Positions 50,879-59,964 of a stretch of DNA of 64,000 nt are shown here, in pieces. Each line of letters begins with the position of its first letter. Position 1 is the stretch's first letter. Location: NCBI GenBank assembly GCA_016928055.1, contig JAFGLM010000030.1, positions 1 to 64,000 of the forward strand, written 5' to 3'. This DNA comes from Gammaproteobacteria bacterium (lineage in GTDB: Bacteria; Pseudomonadota; Gammaproteobacteria; HTCC5015). The position numbers and the translations under genes were made by a program. The notes beneath the pieces were generated by a model. The model did not search any database. It was not told where the DNA came from and saw only the letters and a program-made list of their open reading frames with translations.

Positions 50879-52084
50879 TTACTTCGTCACACTATTACTT
50901 TGTCTCAAGCAGGGATGAAATCCAATTCCTGGATAATTGATAAATCCCCAGTCTGTCGCTCGATCTGGTTCGAATGCAACCTGTATACGCGCAAGCGTTA
51001 ACATACGAAACCATGAATCCCACAAATTTGCCTCGTTCCAACGTCGCGAGTACTGACTCCAATGCGTGTTCAATCGATTATGTTTTGGCCGCTGGAGCAC
51101 AATCGCCCGACGTGATCGTTCTGCTAACAATGCCAGACTTTGACCACCTTTAAAAACATGAGATATCCAATACAAATAGTTTCTCACAGAATATGGCCGA
51201 ATATAAAGTGATTCGGAAAATCCGCCATTGTTGCATTGCTCCTGCAAAATCGTAGTCGCTGTAAGCATTAATAGCTTTCGACATCGATCATCTGCAATCT
51301 TTCCTGCTGGCGTCATACAAACCACCGCATCGTAATCATAACAACCACCGCCACCAGGATACGGCGCAAAGTGACCGAGTTTATCAGTCAATGCAGCAAC
51401 ACTGTTCGCAGCCTGTATTTCTTTACCAGTTTTGTACTGCAGATACTCTAAAATTTCATATTGATGATATCCATTTTGAAATTGTAAATGTGTCATGCCC
51501 CAGCGATCGCTACCCCAAAAACCAAATCGATTTATATGAATAAGGTGTAATTCAAGCCACTTTTCAAGAGCTGTGCCAATTTTAATTCCCAGCCAATCCC
51601 TTGCATGCAGTAAAAAAATCGCCATAAACATAGCCTGATTACCGGTTTGCGGAAAACCATTTAAAACACCTCCGTCGGTAAGCATCCCAACTATTTTGTC
51701 CTCTATATTGTCCTCTATCTGCTCTACAATTAAATCTTCGAGAGGATCTTGTTCCAAAGCGTCGAGTAAAGACAGTGCACTTAAAGTAAAAGTCAATAAC
51801 TGCCTATAGGGCTTGCTTTTTGGAATGATATTATGCCGCCGCCTTTCTTCCCGAATGTTTTTATACAAAGCACGAATATACTCCGTTCTGTGTTCCTGAA
51901 TCGAAGTATCATGCAACAAATGCATGCCAAACAACGCAAAACACAACGCATAAGGTGACACCTCAGCTTTTGGTGTCAACCGAAAATCGGTCAATCCAAC
52001 CGCACATTTACCAATATACTGCCTAGCCTTATATTTCGCTTGAGACAAGCCTGCAAACACGCAATTTTTCTCCTCTTTATTCAT
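50879..52084 (-). CDS. Protein of unknown function, probably an alpha-helical toroid
   Basis: I do not recognise a named family for this 401-residue protein. It lacks a signal peptide and membrane helices. The sequence is helix-rich with repeated short Gly/aromatic turns: LTDGGVLNGFPQTGNQAMFM, INRFGFWGSDRWGMTHLQFQ, FAPYPGGGGCYDYDAVVCM and QCNNGGFSESLYI. This pattern resembles alpha/alpha-barrel enzymes such as glycan lyases or terpene-cyclase-like folds, but no catalytic set can be assigned. The start is ATG 52084 (a GTG one codon earlier is possible). It sits between the acetylation genes and two glycosyltransferases. Confidence 0.75.
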   Translation of the reverse strand: MNKEEKNCVFAGLSQAKYKARQYIGKCAVGLTDFRLTPKAEVSPYALCFALFGMHLLHDTSIQEHRTEYIRALYKNIREERRRHNIIPKSKPYRQLLTFTLSALSLLDALEQDPLEDLIVEQIEDNIEDKIVGMLTDGGVLNGFPQTGNQAMFMAIFLLHARDWLGIKIGTALEKWLELHLIHINRFGFWGSDRWGMTHLQFQNGYHQYEILEYLQYKTGKEIQAANSVAALTDKLGHFAPYPGGGGCYDYDAVVCMTPAGKIADDRCRKLLMLTATTILQEQCNNGGFSESLYIRPYSVRNYLYWISHVFKGGQSLALLAERSRRAIVLQRPKHNRLNTHWSQYSRRWNEANLWDSWFRMLTLARIQVAFEPDRATDWGFINYPGIGFHPCLRQSNSVTK

Positions 52085-52116
52085 CACATTTTTCTACACC
52101 AAATTCAATACAACCA

Positions 52117-53142
52117 TTAATCTCCTGACATAATTGTCTCGACAAGTTTAACCGAGCATTCTGGCATAAGATGAACAATATCCCACATTTCATCTTTGCT
52201 ACATCGGATACTTTTCAGTTCGGTTGCATCAACAAACGTCCATTTGTCTTTTTTTGCCATTTCAAATAACGCATTTTTTAGCTCGGTGAATCGCTCGCTT
52301 AGTTGTTTGTCAGAATATATTTTTTCAAGCACTATCGGGTGGTAAGGTGTTAGCACCAACCAGACTGAGGCGCCCATTTTTTCCAATAAATCTGCAGATT
52401 TTTGAAATAGTTCAAAGCGCTCATTTGACAAATGAACATAATTACTAAATTTTTCGTCCATATACGCCGTAAGATCAATACCCTCATCAATCTTCCAACC
52501 ATATGCGGCTCTCGTTTCCAAATCTCGCTTTCGCAATAGCATACCATTGGCCAGGGTATCTGTTACCTCAGAAAAACCTAATATATTTGCCCGTATTGCA
52601 GCTATAGAGTCATCCAACATCCTTCTAGATAAGTACTTTCGCCAGAAATCGCTAATAATATGGTCGTTTCGTCCTAATTTGGCTAGTCTTTGTATTGCAG
52701 GCTCATTCCGAACAAAAGCAAAAAGCTGTCTTGCGGAAATCAACCTTGGATCAACTGGAATAGACCCATTAAACATATTGAAATCAACTCCAATCACTAT
52801 CCGGTCAATCTTTATACCTTTATTATCTAACCATCTAATCTGTGCAAGAAAATCCTCAGGCATCGCGCTATTGACAGAATAATTAAATCCCCTGTCTCCG
52901 AAAACAGACGGGGAGATTTCCATCATCCTGGAACTACCTAATATCAGCGATATAGATTTAGTGTGTTTGCTTTCAATTAAACGGATTTTCTCTAAACGAA
53001 CAGTCTCAACAAGAGGTAGCCGAGCGATATTACGATAACCAAACTCATTATAAGGATCAACCACAATATTAATACTCAACAATACAATTGAAGGTACAAT
53101 TGCAGAAATTAGTACGATAAATATAAATGCTTTTGGTTTCAC
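52117..53142 (-). CDS. SGNH-type membrane-anchored acyltransferase partner (AlgJ/AlgX-like)
   Basis: This 341-residue protein has one N-terminal membrane helix (AFIFIVLISAIVPSIVLLSI) and a periplasmic SGNH-like domain. The nucleophile motif LGSSRMMEISPSVFG has its Ser at about 70-71, and a likely Asp-His pair is in WDIVHLMPE (Asp-321, His-324). Such proteins receive an acyl group from an adjacent MBOAT protein and pass it to polysaccharide. The start is GTG at 53142, and the MBOAT gene lies 44 bases upstream. Confidence 0.82.
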   Translation of the reverse strand: MKPKAFIFIVLISAIVPSIVLLSINIVVDPYNEFGYRNIARLPLVETVRLEKIRLIESKHTKSISLILGSSRMMEISPSVFGDRGFNYSVNSAMPEDFLAQIRWLDNKGIKIDRIVIGVDFNMFNGSIPVDPRLISARQLFAFVRNEPAIQRLAKLGRNDHIISDFWRKYLSRRMLDDSIAAIRANILGFSEVTDTLANGMLLRKRDLETRAAYGWKIDEGIDLTAYMDEKFSNYVHLSNERFELFQKSADLLEKMGASVWLVLTPYHPIVLEKIYSDKQLSERFTELKNALFEMAKKDKWTFVDATELKSIRCSKDEMWDIVHLMPECSVKLVETIMSGD

Positions 53143-53186
53143 GTTATATATCTTAATAGTTTATGTCAATCTATTTATAAAGCCAA

Positions 53187-54578
53187 TTAGAATCTAAAGT
53201 ACAAAAACTCTGAAACGTTGCCGCCGGCACTGATCACCATGAAGATTAGTAGTCCAGCCGACAATGCACCAACCCATGCGTGTCTTCTATGCCATGGCAA
53301 ACGTTCATTCCAAAATAACAATAATAACGCAGCGATATAAATCTGATTCGGCAATATACTAATTTCATTTAGTGCAAAACCACGCCCTTCTCCAAATAAA
53401 GCGTAATAATAAGCAATCGCATCCGTTATTGAGTCTGATCGAAACATAACCCAACCAAAACAAATAGCTGAAAACGTGAATCCCCACGCGATTATATTCG
53501 GTAGTTTTATACTTGATAACAACCACATGCGATGAACCGCTACTAACACACCATGATATAAACCCCAAATAACAAATGTCCATCCAGCACCATGCCACAA
53601 TCCACCAATGAACATCGTAACAAATACGCACATTGCAACATGAATAGCGCTACCTTGATTCCCTCCCAATGGAATATAAAGGTAATCCCTCAAAAACCGC
53701 GACAACGTAATATGCCAACGCTGCCAAAATTGCCTGACGTTTAGACTTAGATACGGCCTATTAAAATTTCTCGGAATGCGTAGCCCAAGTAGTGCCGCCA
53801 GCCCAACCGCCATATCTGAATATCCCGAAAAATCAAAGTAGAGCTGAAAAGTATAAGCGAGCATGCCTACCCACGCATCCATGGTAGAAAGTAATCCAGG
53901 GCTAGAAAACGCAATTGCTACAGTTGAGGACAATGGATCGGCAATTAGTACTTTCTTTCCTAATCCGATCGCAAAGACAACACAACCAAACATTTGCCGG
54001 GGGCCAAAGGCTTTATCTTTCAAACTTTCGAATTGCGGAAGAAGCTCTCGATGATGAACTATTGGGCCTGCGATCAACTGAGGAAAAAAAGATACAAAGA
54101 GCAGATAACGAGAATAAGATATGTTGCGCGGCCTCATATCTGGTTTCGAGCAATCAACCAAATATGCGATTTGCTGGAATGTATAAAATGAAATACCAAG
54201 CGGAAGAACAATTTCGTACCTAAAGAAAGATAAACTATTAAGGAACTCAAAAATTGTTAAATACTCCAAATTACCAAGAAAAAAATTTCTATATTTGAAA
54301 TATCCAAGTACAGCCAAATTAAATCCAATAGCAATCCATAATATGGTCTTATTCGTTTCTCTCTGTACACGTATAAGTTCACCAAATTGATAGTTTACGA
54401 CAGTCACCCCTATCAATAGAAAAAGATTAATCCAACTCGATGCAGCATAAAACACAAGAGATGCTGCAATAAGCATATACAGGAAACTCCTATTGAGACC
54501 GATTCTTTTTGTTAGAAAAAAAATCGCAAGCGAAATCGGTAAGAATACGAGCAGGAAATCCGGGTCCGAAAAAACCAT
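53187..54578 (-). CDS. MBOAT-family O-acyltransferase
   Basis: This 463-residue integral membrane protein is related to AlgI, PatA and DltB, which bring acyl (usually acetyl) groups across the inner membrane. Family hallmarks are QLYFDFSGYSDMAVGLAALL, RQFWQRWHITLSRFLRDYLY with His-289, and the invariant His-329 in FIGGLWHGAGWTFVIWGLYH. About 11 helices are predicted. With the SGNH partner downstream it probably O-acetylates the polysaccharide. Confidence 0.92.
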   Translation of the reverse strand: MVFSDPDFLLVFLPISLAIFFLTKRIGLNRSFLYMLIAASLVFYAASSWINLFLLIGVTVVNYQFGELIRVQRETNKTILWIAIGFNLAVLGYFKYRNFFLGNLEYLTIFEFLNSLSFFRYEIVLPLGISFYTFQQIAYLVDCSKPDMRPRNISYSRYLLFVSFFPQLIAGPIVHHRELLPQFESLKDKAFGPRQMFGCVVFAIGLGKKVLIADPLSSTVAIAFSSPGLLSTMDAWVGMLAYTFQLYFDFSGYSDMAVGLAALLGLRIPRNFNRPYLSLNVRQFWQRWHITLSRFLRDYLYIPLGGNQGSAIHVAMCVFVTMFIGGLWHGAGWTFVIWGLYHGVLVAVHRMWLLSSIKLPNIIAWGFTFSAICFGWVMFRSDSITDAIAYYYALFGEGRGFALNEISILPNQIYIAALLLLFWNERLPWHRRHAWVGALSAGLLIFMVISAGGNVSEFLYFRF

Positions 54579-54667
54579 GCTTTTTTAGTAAGTTAAAGGT
54601 TAGAATGGCCGTCAATGCAAAAAAACAAACATTTTAAGTCGATATTTAAAACGTGAAATGATCTCCC

Positions 54668-55570
54668 TCATTTCCGCGGTTCCGCAATAATCATTGTAGT
54701 ACTAAGCCGAGTAATTGTTCGCCCTATTAGTCTCCTGATAGAATAAGCAGGGTATTTTAACCACAAATCTATATGACGTACGGGACTTAACCCTGCACGA
54801 CGAGCTGCGCACCCAAGTGAATTCTGAGTAAAACCCTGCAAATGCTCGAACGGCGACATAAGATGTATGTGTTGGCCATCAAATGGAAAGTCATTCCAAA
54901 AGCCAGGCCTCGTCTTTTCTCTACCTATATTAGGGACAGTTATGCGAATTAGCGCTTTATCTAGGCAATAATCCAATACTGCTTTTAGTGTCTCAACCGG
55001 CTGAGGCAGGTGCTCAAGAACTTGCTCGATATTCACTGCATGAAATTTCTGTTCACCTAAATCCTCTAAGCAATTAGTGAGTCTAAAACCATCTGACCTA
55101 ATCCCGGACGTAGAACGTATAGCACTAGGCTCGTAAGCGGTCACTTCAAAACCATTTTCTTGCGCAGCATGCGCCCAAAGCCCTCTTCCAGAACCAAAAT
55201 CGAGCAATCTCGGCTTATTATCTTGATAGCGGTGTTTCACCAATTCATAAAGTGTTTTCATCTCCTTACGCATGCGCCAGGAAGGTCGTTTTGCTATTTT
55301 GACTGGATTAAGCACAATACCGTTATTATACATTTGGACCAAACTTGATTGATCTGGTTGCCTATAATACCAAAGATGACTGCAACTCAGGCAATGATGG
55401 ATATCAAGAGGAAATAAACTCTGCCAATCATTCATACACCCGTTATACTTCCTCTTGCTTAATTCTAAAAACCAATGCGAATCGCTTTCCGTATTGCGTT
55501 CCACAATTTCACTTTCGTAACTATTACAAGCAGGACATTGACCGAAAATTAGAATTTTCATCTCAGCCAT
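54668..55570 (-). CDS. SAM-dependent methyltransferase with N-terminal zinc-binding-like motif
   Basis: The 300-residue protein begins with two Cys pairs (FGQCPACNSYES and IHHCLSCSHLWYY) that could hold zinc, followed by the SAM motif PRLLDFGSGRGLWAHAAQEN near residue 122 and VNIEQVLEHLPQPVETLKAV near 185. This layout resembles C-methyltransferases and related sugar-modifying enzymes in polysaccharide loci. The start at 55570 is followed by a second ATG three codons on, so either is possible. Confidence 0.85.
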   Translation of the reverse strand: MAEMKILIFGQCPACNSYESEIVERNTESDSHWFLELSKRKYNGCMNDWQSLFPLDIHHCLSCSHLWYYRQPDQSSLVQMYNNGIVLNPVKIAKRPSWRMRKEMKTLYELVKHRYQDNKPRLLDFGSGRGLWAHAAQENGFEVTAYEPSAIRSTSGIRSDGFRLTNCLEDLGEQKFHAVNIEQVLEHLPQPVETLKAVLDYCLDKALIRITVPNIGREKTRPGFWNDFPFDGQHIHLMSPFEHLQGFTQNSLGCAARRAGLSPVRHIDLWLKYPAYSIRRLIGRTITRLSTTMIIAEPRK

Positions 55571-55676
55571 CGATTGAAAACCTCTATATCAAAGTAAGTT
55601 AACTTCATTTTATAAAGCACTGCTGACAATACCCCTTATTTACAATACAAGTTTTGCTAAACAACAGATTTGGATG

Positions 55677-57224
55677 CTACAAAATATTCTCGATTTTGCT
55701 TTTAATAGCCCCAACCAATCTAACACGAAAATCCTCCTCCAAAATAAAAATCCACAGCACCGCAAACCAAATGACGGAAACCATGCTTAACTTAAATATA
55801 ACCTGCAAAATGTCATCCCATCCCCCGCAAATTACTGATGCAACATTTGCCGTTATCCAGGCTATTGCGCCAGCCACGAGAGGTGTAAACATTGTTTGTC
55901 GAACATAGCTCCAATACGACAGCCTGCACTCTCGTGCAGCCAGCCAGGAAACGCCGAGTAATCCACGCAGTGCCATCGTAATCCCCAAAACCCAAACAAA
56001 TATATCAAGCCCGAAAAATGTCATCGCAAGCACAGATATACTTAATCCTATCGCTGCACCAGTAAAATCGACGATTGCGACATGCCAATGCCATCCGGTG
56101 CTCATCAACATACCCTTCGCAACAAGACTGGGAATCAGTAGAGTGCCTCCAATCAACAATACCTGCAAATATATGTTCATTTGATCGAGGTCTTCAGATA
56201 TTGTGACCTCATCACCCAACCATAACTGTAATAGTAATCTCCCAGAGACAAGCAGAACAACACCAATTAATATCGCGATCGCAAATGAACCTCTAACGGT
56301 AGACACCGTAATTCTGGATAACCTATCTTCCTCTGCGGCGCCCTTGAGACCGCTGGCAATGGGTGTAAGAAAAGCACCCAGAGATCCGCTGAATGACATG
56401 GCATTAATTATCAGCATCATCGGATATCCCACTAATGCTGCCGCTTTCGCCCCGGCATTAGCAGCAATTAAATTGCCACCCTGAATATGTAATGTTCCAG
56501 CCAAAGTCATTAATAATGCGGCACCACAAGATGACAGCATTGTGGCGGCTTCCTGCCGGTGCCAACGCAATGGTTTACTTAACTTAGGTCGTATGACACG
56601 TAGACCAGAAACTGTTTGTGTAGCAGAAGACATTAATGGAATTAACGATACTGTAATTCCGTAGGCGATTATGCCACCTCCCAACCAATGCAAAACAATA
56701 AAAACAGCCGCAAACTTCAAAAAAAGACCAACGATTTCGATAGCGAAATAAATATCGAATCGATGACCCGTCGCCAGCAATCCAAACCCTAGCCGAAAGG
56801 GCACCACTAATGCAGAAATAATAAGAGCTGCAAATATCAGCCAAAACAGCGTTTCCTGGCTATACATTGACGCATCGTATGCCCCAGATACAAACCATGC
56901 GACTCCCGGCGAAACTAACAATCCTAATGCACCAAAAACTGTGGTAATAATAATGGCTACAGATACAGATCTGGCTACTGCAGCATCATCTCCCGCCGCT
57001 TTTAGTCTTGGTAATATTCGCGGCAATGCAGAAGCAACACCTAGATCAAGTACTTGCATGTAAGCGGCAACGCTCATTGCAATCACCCACAATCCCATTG
57101 TTTCAAGCCCTAATGCGCGAGTAGCAATACCCGTGATAAAAAACGTGACGAAGACGGAGACCAATTTATGGCTCCAGGTAACAACCAGATTTTGTGAAAC
57201 TTGTGATAGCCCAGGGACCGTCAT
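55677..57224 (-). CDS. wzx: Wzx-type polysaccharide flippase
   Basis: This 515-residue integral membrane protein has about 12-14 helices and the MATE/Wzx superfamily pattern, beginning LVVTWSHKLVSVFVTFFITG and ATRALGLETMGLWVIAMSVA. It is expected to flip the undecaprenyl-linked repeat unit to the periplasm. No ABC transporter genes are present, so this is the export route. It heads the minus-strand block that ends with rfbD. Confidence 0.9.
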   Translation of the reverse strand: MTVPGLSQVSQNLVVTWSHKLVSVFVTFFITGIATRALGLETMGLWVIAMSVAAYMQVLDLGVASALPRILPRLKAAGDDAAVARSVSVAIIITTVFGALGLLVSPGVAWFVSGAYDASMYSQETLFWLIFAALIISALVVPFRLGFGLLATGHRFDIYFAIEIVGLFLKFAAVFIVLHWLGGGIIAYGITVSLIPLMSSATQTVSGLRVIRPKLSKPLRWHRQEAATMLSSCGAALLMTLAGTLHIQGGNLIAANAGAKAAALVGYPMMLIINAMSFSGSLGAFLTPIASGLKGAAEEDRLSRITVSTVRGSFAIAILIGVVLLVSGRLLLQLWLGDEVTISEDLDQMNIYLQVLLIGGTLLIPSLVAKGMLMSTGWHWHVAIVDFTGAAIGLSISVLAMTFFGLDIFVWVLGITMALRGLLGVSWLAARECRLSYWSYVRQTMFTPLVAGAIAWITANVASVICGGWDDILQVIFKLSMVSVIWFAVLWIFILEEDFRVRLVGAIKSKIENIL

Positions 57225-57560
57225 AATGGTTACCAGTAATATACAGTTACATTGTCAAAAATCTAACTCGACATGATCTTGTCATATCTAACGAATATAG
57301 AGCAAAACCTATTTTGTTCAGTCATTTGGAATTCCAGTTTCAACAAGACACGACCTCAAAGTTCTGCCCATCAATTTTCCAGATATGTCATGATTCTCTC
57401 GCCGCAAAATCTGTGTAACAAGCAATCATTTTTCACCAATCTATCAATATTCGGCGCTAATACTACTACCTTAACATGCCACTTAAAGCACCACATTTTC
57501 CGAAAAATAACGGCATAATTAATACCTTAGTGTTTGGCCGCATCCTAGACTAAATTTTGC

Positions 57561-57589
57561 TTGACCCCATTTTAAAGAAGGGATAGCAT
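57561..57589 (+). promoter_or_regulatory. Candidate sigma-70 promoter for wzy
   Basis: TTGACC (57561-57566) and TAGCAT (57584-57589) are separated by 17 bases. The -35 matches five of six consensus bases and the -10 four of six. Transcription would start near 57596, about 20 bases before a terminator hairpin. Confidence 0.45.
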
Positions 57590-57616
57590 CGCGAAAATCC
57601 TTTACGTTTTCTGTTT

Positions 57617-57642
57617 CGCCAGCCTTGCTGGCGCATTTTTCT
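57617..57642 (+). terminator. Intrinsic terminator or attenuator upstream of wzy
   Basis: CGCCAGC (57617-57623) pairs exactly with GCTGGCG (57627-57633) around a three-base CTT loop, followed by CATTTTTCTT. This is a strong plus-strand terminator by shape, yet it lies 45 bases before the wzy start codon and has no upstream plus-strand gene within 13 kb. Confidence 0.75.
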
Positions 57643-57686
57643 TAAAAATTAAAAAAGGGTTGCTGCATTAATCTGTATTTGCATAT

Positions 57687-59150
57687 ATGACTGGATTAAT
57701 TCTCCAAAAATTCTTTGATTATTGGCGCGATAATCAACTTTTAAAGGCCGATAGAGTCCGTTATATCTCTCTTATGGTTCTTATCTTTGCCAGCTTGAGT
57801 ACGGGTATATGGCAAGGTCTTGGTATTCCACTTGCCGCAATTAAGGCCATAACAGAAGTCTGTATCCTCATTTTATTGCTATCCGTCTTTACCAAAGAAA
57901 TTAATTGGAAAGCATTAATACTAATTGTACCTTTATTATGCATTTCTTTCATTGGTGTCTGCGGCGCATTGCTTGAACAGAGCGAAGGCACATTATCAGC
58001 GATCTTATTTTTTCGGGATATGCTAAAATTCGCTCTATTGTTACCTGCTATAGCCAGTTTTAAACAACGTAACATGTTAATTGAAAAAGCAGTTTTTCTT
58101 GCTTCCGTTTTTTTTCTTATACAACCTGTCATATCGATATTAAAATTCTTCCTAATAGGTGTTGATGAGAGCTACTGGATTGGTACTATGCATCAGACAG
58201 CGGGCGAACTAGGCGTACTCGCTCCATTATTTGCAATTTGTTTCTTGGTGCCTATGGCTTTTCTGCGATCATTTTGGTGGTTTACAGTTGTTGTAGCTTT
58301 TTGTGTTTTTTGTTTTGTTAACGAAAAACGATTGGGGCTGTCTGCAATTCCTATAACAATGTTCGGTATGCTTTTTTTGCATCTCATACAGGATTCTTGG
58401 AGAAACTTTAAAGGCATTGATAAACTATCATCATCTAAAAGAAAATTATACGGTGGATTTATCATATCCCTATTATCAATATTCGTCATTTATGCTAGCG
58501 CTCTGATCATACCCTCTCTGAATATCGATGAAAAAGTAGGCGGATTTTTTAATTATAGACATATTATTTCTTACCACAAAGAATATTTAACTAGGGATTA
58601 TGAGGATCCTTTAAATAACCCGATTGAAAATATTGAATTTGATCCCGGCATCCAATTAGGTCGATTTAAGTTAATAAATAATTCATTTCGATATATGGCA
58701 AACCAACCAACACTTAGACTGCTATTCGGATTTGGTGGCTCCGACATCAGCACTTCATATCTTTTAGGTGGAGATAGAACTGACATTTTCTACCATAAGC
58801 ATCAACTCAGGGGGGCAACTCCTTTTGGTTTAAGAGTTCTTATCGAAACCGGTTTCGTTGGATATTTAATATTCGTATTCTGGTTTTCTTATATCAGTTT
58901 TTTGTTAATTCGCAATATATTTTCTCTAAATGAATCACGATCAACACTTGCTATATGCGCCACCGGTATGCATTTAATTTTCTTTTTTGATTCACTTTTT
59001 TACTCTTGCGCAACATGGACAAACGGCGTTCTCACCCCTATTTATTTCGTTATTCTTACAAGTATATTGTTTGGGAATTACAATATTGCAGATTTTCTAT
59101 TTTTTCGCTCCATCAAAAAACTGAGTAATCAGATTACCCATTCAAGCTAG
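57687..59150 (+). CDS. wzy: O-antigen polymerase (Wzy-like) membrane protein
   Basis: This 487-residue protein has about 11-12 predicted helices and a large periplasmic loop in the C-terminal half (about 275-390), containing RTDIFYHKHQLRGATPFGLR. This fits the Wzy/WaaL (O-antigen polymerase and ligase) superfamily. The presence of Wzx and Wzz, and the location in the locus, favour polymerase over ligase, but sequence alone cannot separate them. It is the only plus-strand gene between two minus-strand blocks. Confidence 0.8.
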   Translation: MTGLILQKFFDYWRDNQLLKADRVRYISLMVLIFASLSTGIWQGLGIPLAAIKAITEVCILILLLSVFTKEINWKALILIVPLLCISFIGVCGALLEQSEGTLSAILFFRDMLKFALLLPAIASFKQRNMLIEKAVFLASVFFLIQPVISILKFFLIGVDESYWIGTMHQTAGELGVLAPLFAICFLVPMAFLRSFWWFTVVVAFCVFCFVNEKRLGLSAIPITMFGMLFLHLIQDSWRNFKGIDKLSSSKRKLYGGFIISLLSIFVIYASALIIPSLNIDEKVGGFFNYRHIISYHKEYLTRDYEDPLNNPIENIEFDPGIQLGRFKLINNSFRYMANQPTLRLLFGFGGSDISTSYLLGGDRTDIFYHKHQLRGATPFGLRVLIETGFVGYLIFVFWFSYISFLLIRNIFSLNESRSTLAICATGMHLIFFFDSLFYSCATWTNGVLTPIYFVILTSILFGNYNIADFLFFRSIKKLSNQITHSS

Positions 59151-59220
59151 AATATTTTGACTTTTACGATCCATTAACTGTGCGTGACGTATGCAATTTG
59201 CTAGCTTGTGTCTTGCTCGT

Positions 59221-59964
59221 CTATATTGACTTAGAAACGTGATGTCCGTTATTTTCGAAAAAATATCTGAAAATACACAATGCGTGTTCAAGTGAACATA
59301 GCCCTGTTCGAACCAATGGCCAGTGCTGAACGTCACACTCCCGTATTGTTGCTAACCATCCTTTAATTGGACGTACAGCAACTTTCTCTTGCCTAAGATG
59401 CGAAATGATTGCCATACGATGATTTCCTTGTAGTACGATAAAGCGGCGGCATCCATCTTTTGCTACTAACATGGTTCCCCCAATAAAGGTATGACCATAC
59501 CGCCATGGAGAATATTGTGCAGACTTTAAGTGTCTATAAAGACTGATAGTTCTTTCGAACTCTTTTGAAATAAATTCTTTTGTTGATGGCCCGCAAAAGC
59601 GAGATTCCCAAACATTCTTTTTACTCTCGATCTCACCTTCTCGAAAACTCCCCCATGGATAAACAAAAAGCGGTAATGCTATTTCCGATTTCGGTATGCC
59701 AGCTAGAATCGAAATACTATCAGGACAAAATTTTTCTAGATATCGCGATAAAGTAGTATTTTGAGCATGAATACTATTGTCTGCATCATATTCCTCTAAT
59801 GTCTTACGGATATGATGCCAACCGCTATTGCCAAAATTACAGCCAAATAACGTCGTTGCGATATCCGGGGTAATAGTACTTTGTTTCCACGGTATGCTTA
59901 AAAAGCGTACGCTATTACCTGCGTAGAACTTGAGTCTACGCAACATATTAAAGCCACTATGCAT
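59221..59964 (-). CDS. ParB/Srx-like-motif protein of unknown function
   Basis: The 247-residue protein is not recognisable overall. Near residues 174-190 it carries RFIVLQGNHRMAIISHLRQE, which resembles the (D/Q)GxHR motif of ParB and sulfiredoxin-like nucleotide-binding folds. It has no membrane helix or signal. It overlaps the upstream methyltransferase by eight bases and is the last gene of the right-hand minus-strand block. A small nucleotide-dependent enzyme acting on the glycan is possible but unproven. Confidence 0.7.
   Translation of the reverse strand: MHSGFNMLRRLKFYAGNSVRFLSIPWKQSTITPDIATTLFGCNFGNSGWHHIRKTLEEYDADNSIHAQNTTLSRYLEKFCPDSISILAGIPKSEIALPLFVYPWGSFREGEIESKKNVWESRFCGPSTKEFISKEFERTISLYRHLKSAQYSPWRYGHTFIGGTMLVAKDGCRRFIVLQGNHRMAIISHLRQEKVAVRPIKGWLATIRECDVQHWPLVRTGLCSLEHALCIFRYFFENNGHHVSKSI

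Larger units (their letters stand above)
57225..57686. other. 462-bp divergent region between wzx and wzy
   Basis: This region separates the minus-strand wzx block from plus-strand wzy. For wzx I note only a TTGACA on the minus strand (57253-57258 on the plus-strand numbering) without a well-spaced -10. For wzy a promoter and a hairpin are listed separately. I found no GGCGGTAG (ops/JUMPstart) sequence. No gene is supported here; an 81-codon open stretch at 57273-57518 looks like chance. Confidence 0.6.

Noticed and set aside
57273..57518. Possible 81-residue gene between wzx and wzy
   Set aside because: Composition is not protein-like, there is no ribosome site, and it occupies the expected promoter region of wzx.
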